DNA of 64,000 bases from assembly GCF_000002075.1 (NCBI RefSeq), contig NW_004797816.1, forward strand, positions 196,380 through 260,379. Direction: 5' to 3'. The notes under the pieces were generated by a model. That model was given only the letters and a program-made list of their open reading frames with translations. It did not search any database and had not been told where the DNA came from. The number at the start of each line of letters is the position of its first letter. Positions within the stretch are counted from its first letter, which is position 1. Shown here piece after piece: positions 1-11,940 of this stretch. Position numbers and translations under genes: made by a program. This DNA comes from Aplysia californica. Lineage: Eukaryota; Mollusca; Gastropoda; Aplysiida; Aplysiidae.

Positions 1-185
1 GGGGGGGGGGGAAGACAACTGAGACATCGTTGTCTTCCTTTCTGAAATCAATGAGTGAGTTCTCTACGCGGGAATGCTACACGTTTCTTTGTGACGCTTT
101 GTCGTCATGGTCGAAAGTGGAGACAGTTAACAGTACTCTAAGCTTTAAAAAAAAATTTTTAAAGTGACTGAGTAAAATTCGGAGA

Positions 186-452
186 TCCAACAGCCAATCA
201 GCAGACAGCTACTTGGTGAATACAATTCAGCTTGTTCTCTCTTAGGGTTCTTTGAGTAGAAACTAATCAGTTCGAAGCCAGCCTTTGCACAGTTTGGAGG
301 CTTTCGACTTTTCAGGTATTTGTGATTCCAGTAGTAAAACTACGTTGGATACAGTACTGCCTTCCCGTCCCCTGTGCTAATGAAACCGAGGCGATCAGGC
401 GACACGTCTAGAGATCTAGATATTCCAAATATTAAATGTGCAAACTATTCAG
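186..452 (+). promoter_or_regulatory. Candidate promoter and first exon upstream of the cassette array
   Basis: A good CCAAT box (194-198) is followed by sequence with two plausible splice donors, after 315 (CAG|GTATTT) and after 452 (CAG|GTATGT). A short open frame starts at the ATG at 380 and gives 24 codons (MKPRRSGDTS...) before the second donor, which would leave a phase-1 junction. No protein family is recognised. It could be the first exon of a transcript running into the array downstream, a noncoding RNA start, or chance. No TATA box is evident. Confidence 0.2.
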
Positions 453-1336
453 GTATGTTATTTGTTTTCGTATTTCTTGATAGATCTATTGAGTCGTATT
501 CCAACTCCTATTATCAAGTCCCCATTCTTCGACTCTCTCCACTCCTCCTCACTGTACATCGTGCATACTGAAAGGTCACTCCTCTTTCCATATTTTAGAC
601 GTTCCGTGGTTTCTGTCTCACTTGCATTTCCTGAGCACTCAATGGCTGTGGTTGTATAATATATATATAGATATATATATCTTTCTACTCAAACTGCACC
701 CCTACCGATTCCTCCAAGTTCCTTCTGATTTTGTCATTTATTTCTATTTTCAGTATTCCCCGTCCTACAACCACTACCCCCGCTCTCTCCCCTTCTCTTT
801 CCTTCCCTCTTTCTCTCTCTCTCGCTCTACTCACGGAGACTTAGGTCCCCTATGAGGACATTATCTCAATCAACAACTTTAAAAGTTCAAGAGTACCCAT
901 AATTTGTGAGTCTTGAGTTCAACTTCAAATTCCATTTTAGGTGCCTCTAAAAAAATACCCTTTATATGATATGTCCAATGAGTAATGTCTTGAAAATATA
1001 CCTAAGAACTGAATTATTGCTTGTTAAATCAATTCAACTGAAAATATTTTATAATATTGGTTGCTTCGTGTCACTGAAGTTGGTACTTCTCCTTCAATTG
1101 GTTGCTTTCATCTTTTTCTTATCACACTAATATAGGAAGTATAATGGGAGTTTTAATACGTCAAAAATTTGGCACAAGCATGTAACGAATGGACATCTCC
1201 TTGAAGGATAAAAAGGTCCTTTCTGTATCACATGCTACAATTTGTTTTTTCTACTGCTCGGCTTATTTTGATAGAGTGTGGTGAGTTCAAAGATAGGCTT
1301 CCAACACACACACAGTAGTAAGTAAAGCGAATGTTT
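453..1336. other. Unannotated spacer, AT-rich
   Basis: No gene recognised. It contains a short TA-rich tract near 658-681 and a pyrimidine-rich CT tract near 783-830, and is otherwise apparently unique AT-rich DNA. Confidence 0.5.
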
Positions 1337-2165
1337 GGAAATTGTGTATGTGACAATTACATGTACATGAACAAATTTTCTCTATAGCAATATAGAATAT
1401 AATACTCGACCAAAAACCTATATACTGCTATTTATTATTGTCGGTCGGTGGGGGTGTCAATGTCAGGACCTTCTGGTTTCCTCTCTCCTGTAGTTTGTGC
1501 CTGTCTGTCTTATTTTTTCCATAATAATATATTTCATTGTTATTATCTCGATGCGCTTCTCTTTACTCAAACTGAAAAGTTTAATAACTTAATTTAACTT
1601 CAAATTTATTTTTCTCTGAAAGCCAGTATCCACATGAGAATCCAACAGCTGACAGCTACCCAAGAAGCTGACACCCTGCACGGACCTTCCACTCACCCTT
1701 GGACATCCAGCCAAACGAATCCTGCCACAGCTACCCTGAAATTGGTGACATCAGATGGTCTGTTCACTTTTCTGGTCCAACAAGTATCCCAGTGGTCTGC
1801 TGCTACGATTTCAGTCACTCTCAGGCTTAAAATGATGCAGTGGGGCTGTAGAGATAGGCAAATAGGTTGATAGGTAGCTAGGCGGATAGGTTAGGTTCAG
1901 AGTAGGATTTTGTAGATTTGCCATGGCCATGGCGGGAGGTAGTTGAGGGGGCAGTGTAGGTTTTCTTTTTTTGGGGTAAGGGGGGGGGGGGGGTTGCAGG
2001 GGTAGAATGGTGAGGGTAGAGCCTCCTGCTGGTTTTGAGTTTGAGTGTGATGGGAGTGGCGTGTATACTGGATTGTTCCTTAAGGACCACAAGGAGCACC
2101 CAGAGGACCTCCTATAGACTGGACCATCAACAGGAGGTATTTGTCTGTGTAGTATGTCTTGGCAC
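1337..2165 (+). repeat. Composite repeat module, copy A
   Basis: This segment recurs, diverged, at 8005-9112. The part from about 1790 (CACTCTCAGGCTTAAA) through the poly-G run at 1981-1994 recurs a third time at 5160-5460. It includes an acceptor-like tract (TTTTTCTCTGAAAG) before 1625, an exon-like block rich in CAGCTGACAGCTACC, then a G-rich stretch. It ends in a donor-like GAG|GTATTTGTC that is shared with the cassette array, so it looks like a diverged cassette fused to another module. No protein function is recognised. Confidence 0.55.
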
Positions 2166-3425
2166 ATTATTAGTTCATTGTTATATTTTTTAAGTTAAAT
2201 AAAAGTTTTGTTGTTGCATTTAGTTGATAAGAGACAATGATATAATGTATTTACTGAAAGATTTTTATAAATGACTTTCTGTCCTTTTAAACCTGTAGTA
2301 AACAATATTATAACGACTCTTTGTTTTGAAACAAAAATGCAAACTATATAGATGCTAAAACATTGTATTGACACGTCTTACTCATCAGGAACAGCCGCAG
2401 ACAGGAGGACCAGCCGGAGGAGCACCCACAGACAGGAGCATCTACGGGAGGTATTTGTCCTGGAAATATGTCTTGGAGCATTACTTGTTCATTATTGAAG
2501 TAAAATTAGAAAAACACGTGTTGGATTTTTTTACTTAAAGGCTAAAGTTTCCTTTTGCTTTTAGTTGAAAAGGGAAAATGATGAAACGTATTTACTAACA
2601 GATTTTTATTATTGTCTCAAGCTTTTTATATACCAGTAGTAAATAGTAGTATAGGGAATTTTTATTTTCTGAAACAAAAATAAAATCTGTATAGATGCTA
2701 AAACATTGTATTCATTGACACGTCTTCATCACCAGGACCAGCCGCGGACAGGAGGACCAGCCGGAGGAGCAAGGTTAAAGTTTTATTTTTGCATGAAAGT
2801 GAAAAAAGTGAAAATGATGAAACGTATATTCTGACCGGTTTTTATAAATGTCTTTCATGCCTTTTTAAACCGATAGTCAAAAATATTATAGAGACTTTTT
2901 ACTTTCTGAAACGAAAATACAAACTGTATAGATGCAAAAGGATTTTATTGGCACATCTTCATCACCAGGACCAGCCGTGGACAGGAGGACCAGCTGGAGG
3001 GGCACCCACAGACAGGAGCATCTACAGGAGGTATTTGTCTGGGGAATAAGTCTTGGAATATTATTTGTTAATTTACTATGAAAGTAAAATTAGAAAAGTA
3101 CCTATTGGTTTTTTCTGATTACAAGGTAAAATTTTACTTTTACATTTAGGTGAAAAGGGAAAATGACAAAAACATTATTTTTTTTACAGATTTTATTGTC
3201 TTTCAGACCTTTTAAACCAGTAGCAAAAATATTTTAGTGAGTTTATTTTTTCCCAAAAAGATAACTGTTTGTATAGATGCAATACAAATATATTAATTGA
3301 CACGTCTTCATGACCAGGACCTGCCGCGGACAGGAGGACCAGTCGGAGAAGCAGCACCCACAGGCAGGAGCATCTACAGGAGGTATTTGTCTGGGAAATA
3401 TGTCTTGGAACATTATTTATCAATT

Positions 3426-3720
3426 ACTTACTTTGATTTTTACTTTTTGATCCTCTATTGCTGTTAAACATCGATGGGAGATGCAGTTTTCTGTGGTGGG
3501 CCTGCTCAGCACCTCTTTCAGTTTGGATATTTTGATTTCTCAGTTTCCTTGACAACCTCAATCCACATTTTGCATGACATTCCTCTTCTTTTATAGCCTA
3601 AGTGCTTAGTGTTATAGGTTCTCGAGGCTGGCTGGCGAGGTGACATACGTAACAGGTGGCCAAACCATTTAATTCTCTTTCTATGAAATGCAGGCAGGCT
3701 ACTCAGTGCCAATAGCATAA
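3426..3720 (-). mobile_element. LINE fragment, C-terminal end of a reverse-transcriptase ORF
   Basis: It interrupts an array unit (unit sequence ends near 3425 and resumes near 3721). On the minus strand it translates with the KRIKWFGHLLRM block typical of the C-terminal tail of RTE-like and related non-LTR ORFs in invertebrates. Only this tail is present, so the copy is strongly 5' truncated. The clade is uncertain. Confidence 0.5.
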
Positions 3721-4554
3721 TCTATTAATTATTGAAGTAAAGTTAGAAAAATAATTTCTTTTTTTTCAAATTACAAAGTTTTTATTGCATTTCGTTGACA
3801 AGGTAAAATAATAAAACGTATTTACAGACAGATTTTTATTAGTGCCCTTATGTCTTTTTAAACCAGTAGCAAAATATTTTAGCGACAGTTTTATTTTTCA
3901 CCAATGAAATACAAACTGTATAGATGTAAGACGATTGTATTAATTGACACGTCTTCATCACCAGGACCAGCTGTGGACAGGAGGACCAGTCGGAGGAGCA
4001 CACAGACAGGAGCATCTACAGGAGGTATTTGTCTGGGAAATATATCTTGGAGCATTTTATTTTTGCATGAAGGTGAAAAGGGAAAATGATGAAACGTATA
4101 TTCTGACAGATTTTTAAAAAATGTCTTTAAAGGCCTTTTTAAACCGATATTTTTAAAAATACAGACTTTTTATTTTCTTAAACAATAATACAGACTGTAT
4201 AGAGGCAAGACGGTGGTATTAATTGATACGTCTTAATCACCAGGACCAGCCACAGACAGGAGGACCAGCTGGAGGAGCACCCACAGACAGGAGCATCTAC
4301 AGGAGGTATTTGTCTCGGAAATATGTCGTGGAACATTATTTGTCGATTTATTATTGAAGTAAAATTAGAAAAATATCTTTTGGGGGTTCTTTTTTATATC
4401 AAAGTGAGAGTTCTATTTTTGCAGTTAGGTGAAAAAGGAAAATATTGAAATGTATGTTCTGACAACTTTTTAAAAATGTCTTTCTGACCTTATAAGCCAG
4501 TAGTAAATAATAATGTAGCCACTGTTTTTATTTTCTAAAACAAAAATTCAAACT

Positions 4555-4779
4555 GTGAAAATAGTGTAATGGTATAGGTTTAACGCCCCCTATCAACACT
4601 ATAAGGTCATTTAATATTGTGGGGCATCCATCTCCACAAGGACCGAGCCAAATAGAAAATTCGTGTAAAGTGCCTTTCCCAAGGACACAACGTCACACCG
4701 AGCTCAGAATGAAACCCTCAAACTCGCAATCCCATGATTACAGGTCCTGTAGCCTATCCACTAGATCACCGACGCTACC
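4555..4779 (-). mobile_element. Short tRNA-like SINE inserted in an array unit
   Basis: About 225 bp flanked by a 13-bp target duplication with one mismatch (AAAAATTCAAACT at 4542-4554, AAAAATACAAACT at 4780-4792). The duplicated sequence belongs to the array unit itself, so the insertion followed amplification of the unit. Read on the minus strand it starts with a tRNA-like head (GGTGATCTAGTGGATAGGC resembles an A box; the B box is degraded). The body contains CCCAAGGACACAACGT. Confidence 0.6.
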
Positions 4780-5159
4780 AAAAATACAAACTATAGATGC
4801 AATACGATTATATTCATTGACACGTCTTCATCACCAGGACCAGCCACGGACAGGAGGACCAGCCGGAGGAGCACCGACAGACAGGAGCATCTACTGGAGG
4901 TATTTGTCTGGGAAATATGTCGTGGAACTTTATTTGTTAAATATAAAAGTAAAATTAGAAACTTAACTTTGGGGTTGTTTTTTAAATTTCAACATGAAAA
5001 TTATTTTTTATTAATGTCCTTGTGTCCTTCTAAACCGGTAATATTACAGTGACTCTTTTAATTTTCTCAAACAAAAATAAAAACTGTACAGATGCACGAC
5101 GGTTGTAATAACTGACACGTCTTCATCAGGACCAGCAGCCGGACGACCACCTACAGACA

Positions 5160-5460
5160 GGACGATTTCCGTTTATCACACTCAGGCTTAAAGTGATGCA
5201 GTGGGGCTGTAGAGATAGGCAGCTAGCTTGATAGGGAGCTAGGTGGATAGGTTAGGTTCAGAGTAGGATTCTGTAGATATTGCCATGGCCATGGCGGGAG
5301 GTAGTTGAGGTGGCAGTGTAGGTTTTTCTTTTTGGGGGGAAAGGGGGGGGGAGAGGTTGCAGGGGTAGAATGGTGTGGGTAGAGCTTCCTGCTAATTTTG
5401 AGTTTGAGTGTGAGGATGCTGGAGTGGCGTGTATACTGGATTGTTCCTTAAGGACCACAA
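5160..5460 (+). repeat. Composite repeat module, copy B (partial)
   Basis: It shares the CACACTCAGGCTTAAAGTG start, the GATAGG-rich stretch, GCCATGGCCATGGCGGGAGG and the poly-G block with copies at 1790-2090 and 8835-9080. It joins a truncated array core directly on its left (near 5155) and a variant core on its right, showing that array and module were rearranged together. Confidence 0.7.
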
Positions 5461-6219
5461 GGAGCACTCAAAGGACCACACATAGACTGGACCATCAACT
5501 GGAGGTATTTGTCTGGGAACTATGTCTTGGAACATTATTTGATCATAATTACAGTTTTCCGAGTTAAAGGTAAAATATTTATTGCTGCATTAAGGTAAAA
5601 AGACAAAATGATAAAACATTTACTGACAGATATTTGTTAATGTTTGTCATTTTAAACCGGTAGTAAACAATATTATAGCAGCTCACTTTATTTTCTGAAA
5701 CAAAAATCAAAACCTGTTTAGAGGCAAGACGATTGTATTAATTAATAACCACATCTTCATCACCAGGACCAGCCGCGGACAGGAGGACCAGCCGGAGGAG
5801 CACCCACAGACAGGAGCATCTACAGGAGGTATTTGTCTGGGAAATATGTTTCGGAACCCGCTGTTTGTTAATTATTAAAGTAAAATTAGAAAAATACCTT
5901 TTGGGTTTTCTCAGCTAAAGGTAAAGAGGTTTTTTTTCATTTATGTGAAAAGGGAAAATGATAAAACATATTTACTGACAGATCTTTTTATTCTTCTGTC
6001 CTTTTAAACGGGTAGTAAACAATATTATAGCGACTCTTTTTATATTTTCAAAAAAATACAAACTGTATAGATGTAAGAAGATTGTATTGACACGTCCTCA
6101 TCACCAGGACCAGCCGTGGACAGGAGGACCTGCTGGAGGAGCACCCATGGACAGGAGCATCTACAGGAGGTATTTGTCTTGGAAATATGTCTTGGAACTT
6201 TATTTATTAACATATTATT

Positions 6220-6707
6220 TTATTACACCCTAAGGGCCTCGACGGGACGTCCATTCCTAGATTCTAAGCAAGGGGAAGGAACCCATCTCCCGTGAATGCA
6301 AGTGTTTAAAAAACATTTTTTTAAAATACTTAACAAATTCCAAAACTCCTGAAAAAAAATAAAAGTTAAAAAGTAAAATGAATGCAGTTTCAGAAAAATA
6401 TAACTTTATATATGCGCAAGCTGTTGAAAATTTTCTAACTTTAGTTCAATCGGGGTGTCCGACCCTGAGACCGGTCCGACCCATCACTCTCACTCTCAGC
6501 CTCGCGGTCGGACCCTAGATCTACATTCTAGATTTTCTACATCTGATCTATCTGAATCACCCTAAACTCTTGCTACAACGTTTTCATCAAAATCCGAGTC
6601 ATCTGATTTGTCATGTTCTTGCTTTTGCTCAAATCTATCATTTTATTTTTCGAACTCAATTGTGTCGCTTTTCAACAAGTCGAGACACCTCCGAAGTGTC
6701 GGTAACG
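6220..6707 (-). mobile_element. Truncated copy of a TTAA-type inverted-repeat element
   Basis: In reverse complement it matches the right two thirds of the intact element at 62155-62871, including the terminal ATTACACCCTAAGGG. It stops near 6707 (GGTAACGCG), where array-unit sequence resumes. The other terminus is missing, so this copy is a remnant. It carries no transposase. Confidence 0.65.
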
Positions 6708-6783
6708 CGGTTGCTTGCATTTAGGTGAAAAGGAAACATAATAAAACATATTTTCTGACAGATTTCTATAAATGTCTTTTCCG

Positions 6784-7103
6784 CCTATTCTGGGCCCCTG
6801 ACTCTTTCTGCACCCTCTACTGTTTCTCCTTGGCTCCTTCTTAGTGCTGTCTTTTAGCCACATCCCTGATCTTATGGTAGGAAAGATCTGTACCTAGCTT
6901 TCTCGTTAAAGGGAAAACAATCTCAGAGGTCGCGTGTGCAAGTTGAGCTCGTTAAAGATCCCTTTGTGGTTCAAAAAATAGATTAGGCTTCTACCGCCAC
7001 CGGGCCAAAATTGAAAATTTCTCACTAACTGACAATGTTTGGTGTGTTCCGCGCACTCATATGACCTTATGATGCACTTGCGAGCGGCAAAAAAACACTA
7101 ACC

Positions 7104-7104
<1 letters not shown>
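6784..7104 (+). mobile_element. tRNA-derived SINE, 5'-truncated, 3' end retained
   Basis: It matches the body and 3' end of the full-length SINE at 14647-15180 in the opposite orientation: CCACATCCCTGATCTTATGG, then the diagnostic tail with CACTCATATGACCTTATGATGC. The tRNA-like head is absent. It is followed by poly-C and poly-A runs (7103-7140). Confidence 0.65.
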
Positions 7105-7135
<31 letters not shown>

Positions 7136-7600
7136 AAAATTTTTTTAATGAATAAATAAATTAATAAAAGAATACTGACACTGGCAGGCAGGCCCCTCGT
7201 GTGTGATTACATACAAAATGTACATGTATTATCCTGTACTTTTTCTTCTATTACACACTTTTATCGTTAAAACGACCAATTTTCGGATAAATGAAGGCAC
7301 GCCCTTGTCTAAGTTTTTTTGTTTTTTTATGATCTAATTTTGATTTCATTCAGTTGTGAAACGTTTATTTTTCCCTTTTTTACGTGCTACAAATGATATT
7401 CTGGGTGCTTAAAACAAAACAAGAAATGCTGGTGCTATAGATGAAGTTACCTCTTTCAACATATTGATATGTATACGTCGTCACAGAGAGTTGAAAGCTT
7501 GAAATTTAATGGCAACTTTTTTGGCAACTTTTGCCATTTTTGTAGCAACTTTTGGCAACTTTTGGACAAAAAATGGCAACAAACGCAGATGCTAGATAGA
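7105..7600. other. Homopolymer runs and spacer inside the array
   Basis: A C run followed by an A/T-rich run lies at about 7106-7146. The stretch 7500-7580 carries a short imperfect repeat of TTTTGGCAACTTTT. No gene seen. Confidence 0.5.
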
Positions 7601-8004
7601 TGCACGAGGATATTATTAATTGACACGTCTTCATCACCAGGACCAGCCGCAGACAGGAGGACCAGCCGGAGGAGCACCCACAGACAGGAGCATCTACATG
7701 AGGTATTTATCTGGGAAATGTGTTGTGGAACACTATTTGTTTATTTATTATTGAAGTAAAATTAGGAAAATACCTGTTGCTTTTTCTGATTGAAAATTAA
7801 AAGTTTTTATTTGGCATTTAGGTGAAAAGGGTAAATGATAAAACATATTTACTGACAGATTTTTATAAACGTCTCTCTGTCCTTTTAAACCGGTAGTAAA
7901 CAATTTTTTTCTATTCTGAAAAATAAACAAACTAGAATCTATATAGATAATAGATGCAAGTTCTTCAGAAAAAAATGAAAGGAAAGTTTTACTGACACAT
8001 TTAT

Positions 8005-9170
8005 TTTTATGTCAGCCCGTCCTTTTAATACGTGCTAAAAAAGGTGGATTATAGGAAACTCTGTGGTGGGCACTTACATGAACAAATTGCCTCTGTAAAA
8101 TATATACAATCAGAAACTACCACTTTTTCTTATAGTGGATGGGTGGAGGATGCCAATGTCAGGTCCTTCCTTTTTTTTCTTTTTCTCCGTTATTTTATTT
8201 CTCATGTGTGCGTTATGTGACCATTATTGCAACATGTACTTGTCTTTATTCAAATTTAGTGACTCGCGCTAACTTATATATTTTTCTTAGAAAGCTGCCA
8301 AGCCAACAGTTGACAGCCACCAAAGAAGCAGATACCATGTCCTGAGAGGAAGGACCTTCCAATCACCCTGGATGGTTACATCCTCCCCCGCTGCACATGA
8401 CATCCAGTGCTGTACTAACATGATCACATTGTGCCAATAGCACTAGGAAACAATTTTTCCATTAGTCATTCAAGAAAAGACAATTGCCAGGCACCTACAA
8501 TCCTGTCAACATGCAGCTACTCTTGAATAGACATGTCAATTCCTCCAGATGACTACCACGGACAACTTTAACAGCTGACTTGGCAGTTTTATTTCTCTTG
8601 TGTGAAATTGTGTTGAGAGTGCCGTAAAAACCAGCAAAGATTCAAGAAAACAATGTTCCGTGTGTGATGTCCAGCTGGAGATTTTGTAATGAAGCTACTT
8701 GGAAACAATGTCACTGATTTAGAATAAGACATTTTGTTCCTTACTTACAGTGCAAACTTTGGTGACAACAGAAGGTCTAGCCACTTTTCTGGTCAAACAG
8801 GTTTCACGGTGCTCTGTTGCTACGATTTCCGAATATCACACTCAGGCTTAAAGTGATGCAGTGGTGCTGTAGAGATAGGCAGTTAGGTTGATAGGGAGAT
8901 AGGTGGATAGGTTAGGCTCAGAGTAGGATTTTGTAGATATTGCCATGGCCATGGCGGGAGGTAGCTGAGGTGGCAGTGTAAGTTTTTCTTTTTTGGGGGA
9001 AGGGGGGGGGGAGGTTGCAGGGGTAGAATGGTGTGGGTAGAGCTTCCTGCTGATTTTAAGCTTGAGTGTGAAGTTGTTGGAGTGGATTTTTTATTTTGTA
9101 ATATTCCTTGCACTTTGTTGGTGCAGCTAATAAATGTTTACTGACTTGATAAAAAATAAATAATCAAGCA
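8005..9170 (+). repeat. Composite repeat module, copy C, with polyadenylation-like end
   Basis: It is the longest copy of the module also seen at 1337-2165. It keeps an acceptor-like TATATATTTTTCTTAG near 8290, an exon-like block with CAACAGTTGACAGCCACC, a second acceptor TTACTTACAG near 8753 followed by an exon-like piece ending AAACAG|GTTTCA, and a G-rich block. It ends with AATAAATG at 9130 and AAATAAATAATC near 9157. The AATAAA motifs make it a candidate 3' exon for any transcript crossing the array. No coding function recognised. Confidence 0.45.
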
Positions 9171-9399
9171 CTGCAAGCTGTTGGTTTGGCCTTTGACCTT
9201 CTGTGGTAGACGTTCTGATACCACCAGTATTTTCTTGACTTGTAGTTGTGAAAAGTCTGAAGTTCACTGATTCAACAAAATTGAAAGCCTTTATAGTGCT
9301 ACAAATTATTTTTTTATAGAATGAAAAGCTTGTTTACCGTAAGAAAAATGCTTCAACAGCCAATGTGTATATACTCGTATCTTGTAATTGTTGGAGCTT

Positions 9400-10454
9400 T
9401 ACTCCAGCCCCTCTTTCTTAATGCTTTGGAACTTTATTCTGATCCCTTCTTGTTAACCTGTTAGAACTCTACTCCAACCCCATGTTATTGACCCTTAGGA
9501 TTCTTTGACTTAGCTCCGATGTCTCTTGGTGACCCTTTTGTAGGGTTATTGACAAATCACATTGTTGGCCATTTATAACTTTGTCTTTAGTCCGACCTCA
9601 TGTTGTTGACCCTCGGGTTTCATATCTTACCCTGGCTCCAAACCCACGTTGTTGATCACTTACAACTTTTCCTTTAGTCATATGTCTATATTTTTTAATG
9701 AACACTCATTGAAAATGCCTGTGTCATCTTTCTTATTTTCTCACATCGATAATTGCAAGGCTTTACTAGCTAACATACCAAATACCACTCTAGACAAGTT
9801 ACCTTTTTAAAATCATGCTCCTAGGCTTGTACTGAAGAGACAGAATCACATTACTCTCATGTTAAGAACATTGCATTGGCTCCCTGTGAAAGCTAGAATG
9901 TCATATAAAATTGCAACATAATGTCATAAATGTGTCAATAACAAAGCTCCCTCATATCTTAACGATCTCATCCAGATTTATGTTCCATCTAGATTACTAA
10001 GATCATGTCGTTAAGAGTTCCCAGAAAGGGAGATAAAAAAAATTAGCTGAAAGATCATTTTCCGAAATTGCTCCATCAGTTTCGAACTCTCTTCCCCAAC
10101 CCATGAGACATACAACATCTGAGTCTAAATATGAAATCATTTTTATATCAGTAGATTCATGTTCAGTACAATGCAATGTAAATGACTGTGTATCCATTAT
10201 GTATTTTGCGAATAACATTGTATATATTATTTTATTACGTATTTATATGTGCTCATTTAGTAACGATGTGTAAGCGTGCACGTGTGATAAGCAAGTAGGT
10301 GTGTCTGTGTGTGGTGTGCATGTGTGTGTGCGTGTAATGTGTGCGTGTGTGTGTGCACACGCGTCTGTGAATATTGTTCATAACATGCATTTATGTAAAG
10401 CCAAAGTGCCAAGAGCTGTGTTCACAGGAGAGTGGGCGCCATAGAAATAATCTG

Positions 10455-10504
<50 letters not shown>

Positions 10505-11940
10505 GTCTTACCCAACGTTGTTGACCTTCAAGACTCCTGTCTTGACTTTGGTCTGCCCCCTCTTATTGACCCTTTATAACTTTACCTTTAGTCCAACCCC
10601 ACATTGTTGATCCTCAAGACTCATGTCTTGACTAAGCTCCAACCCCTCGTTGTTGACCATTTATAACTTTGCCTTTTGTCCCATCCCACGTTGCTGACCC
10701 CCAGGACTCATGTCTTGGCTTCCCTCCCATCCTTCGTTGTTGATCGTTTATAACTTTGCCTTCAGTCTGACACCACGTTGTTGACCCTTATGTCTTGAAT
10801 TACCTCGAACCCCTCGTTGTTTACCACTTTTAACTGTCTGTAGTCCGACCCCACGTTGTTGACCCTCAGGACTCATGTCTTGACTTTGGTCTGCCCCCTC
10901 TTAGTGACCCTTTCGAACTTTAGCCTTAGTCCGACCCCATGTTGTTGACCCTCATGTCTTGACTTAACGCCTACCCCTCGTTGTTGACCATTTATTACTA
11001 TATCTTTAGTCCGACCCACGTTGTTGACCCTCAGAACTCATGTCTTGACTTACCTCCAACCCGTCTTTGTTGACCTTTTATAACTTTGCCTTTAGTCCGA
11101 CCCCTCGTTGTTGACCCTCAAGATTCATGTCTTGACTTAGCCCCTACCCCTCGTTTTTTTTTACCATTTATAACTTTAACTTTAGTCCGACCCCACATTG
11201 TTGACCCTCAAGATTCATGTCTTGACTTCGCCCTTACCCCTCGTTTTTTACCATTTATAACATTACCTTTAGTGCGACCCCACATTGTTGACCCTCAAGA
11301 CTCATGTCTTGTCTTACCTCCCATCCTTTGTTGTTGACCATTTATAACTTATCCTTTAGTCCGACCCCACGTTGTTGACCCTCAGGACTCATGTCTTGAC
11401 TTACCTCCAACCTGTCTTTGTTGACCTTTTAGAACTTTACCTTTAGTCCGACCCCACGTTGTTGACCCTCAAGATTCAAGTCTTGACTTAGCCCCTTCCT
11501 CTTGCTTTTTACCATTTATAACTTTACCTTTAGTCCAACCCCACATTGTTGACCCTCAGGACTCATGTCTTGACTTAGCGCCTACCCCCCCGCCCCCCAC
11601 CCCTTAATTTAAAACCATTTATAACTTTGCCTTCAGTCAAACCCCACACTGTTGGCCCTCAGGACTCATGTCTTGACTTTTGGACACCCCTTCTTGGTGA
11701 CCCCTTAGAAATTTACCTTTAGTCCGACCTCACGTTGTTGACCCTCATGTCTTGAATTACCTCCAACCCCTCGTTGTTGACCATTAATAACTTTACCTTT
11801 AGTCCGACCCCACGTTATTGATCTTTTTGGATTCTTGTCTTGAATTAACTCCGTCCCCTCGTTGACTCTTGGGCCTCATATAATTATCTATATCTGACCC
11901 CCAAGGCCTATTGTTGACCCCTTCGAACTCTATTTAGTTT
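9400..11940. repeat. 87-bp minisatellite array
   Basis: The repeated unit reads ATTTATAACTTTACCTTTAG, then TCCGACCCCACGTTGTTGAC, CCTCAGGACTCATGTCTTGA, then CTTACCTCCAACCCCTCGTTG and back. Copies are diverged at the left (9400-9690) and tighter at 10505-11860. Some units are shortened. The array is interrupted by a LINE at about 9691-10504. Because 87 is a multiple of three, open frames with a 29-residue periodicity appear by chance. Confidence 0.85.
9691..10504 (+). mobile_element. CR1/L2-like LINE 3' end with (ATT)n tail
   Basis: Conceptual translation shows the C-terminal RT region pattern TLHWLPVKARMSYKI followed by NNKAPSYLNDLI and a PSRLLRS block, then a 3' segment ending in GAGTGGGCGCC and about 16 ATT repeats at 10457-10504. 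These are hallmarks of CR1/L2-clade elements. It is 5' truncated and interrupted by stops. It sits inside the 87-bp minisatellite, which continues on both sides, so the array predates it. Confidence 0.65.

Larger units (their letters stand above)
2091..7930 (+). repeat. Tandem array of ~350-bp units with exon-like 62-nt cores
   Basis: Each unit has an AT-rich stretch, then TTGACACGTCTTCATCACCAG-like sequence, a GC-rich core starting GACCAGCC and ending CTACAGGAG, then GTATTTGTCTGGGAA. Nine full cores lie at 2389-2450, 2969-3030, 3318-3382, 3965-4024, 4244-4305, 4838-4899, 5767-5828, 6108-6169 and 7641-7702. Seven are 62 nt, one is 65 and one 60. A truncated core starts at 2736, a degenerate one near 5130, and variant cores end near 2141 and 5503. 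Every full core is bounded by AG and GT. Array units are split by a LINE piece, a SINE, a TTAA element and copies of another module. It may be a plain minisatellite or an array of duplicated micro-exons; the sequence alone does not decide. Confidence 0.85.

Noticed and set aside
11086-11337. 83-residue open frame with 29-residue repeats
   Set aside because: It is a by-product of the 87-bp minisatellite period and is broken in neighbouring units.
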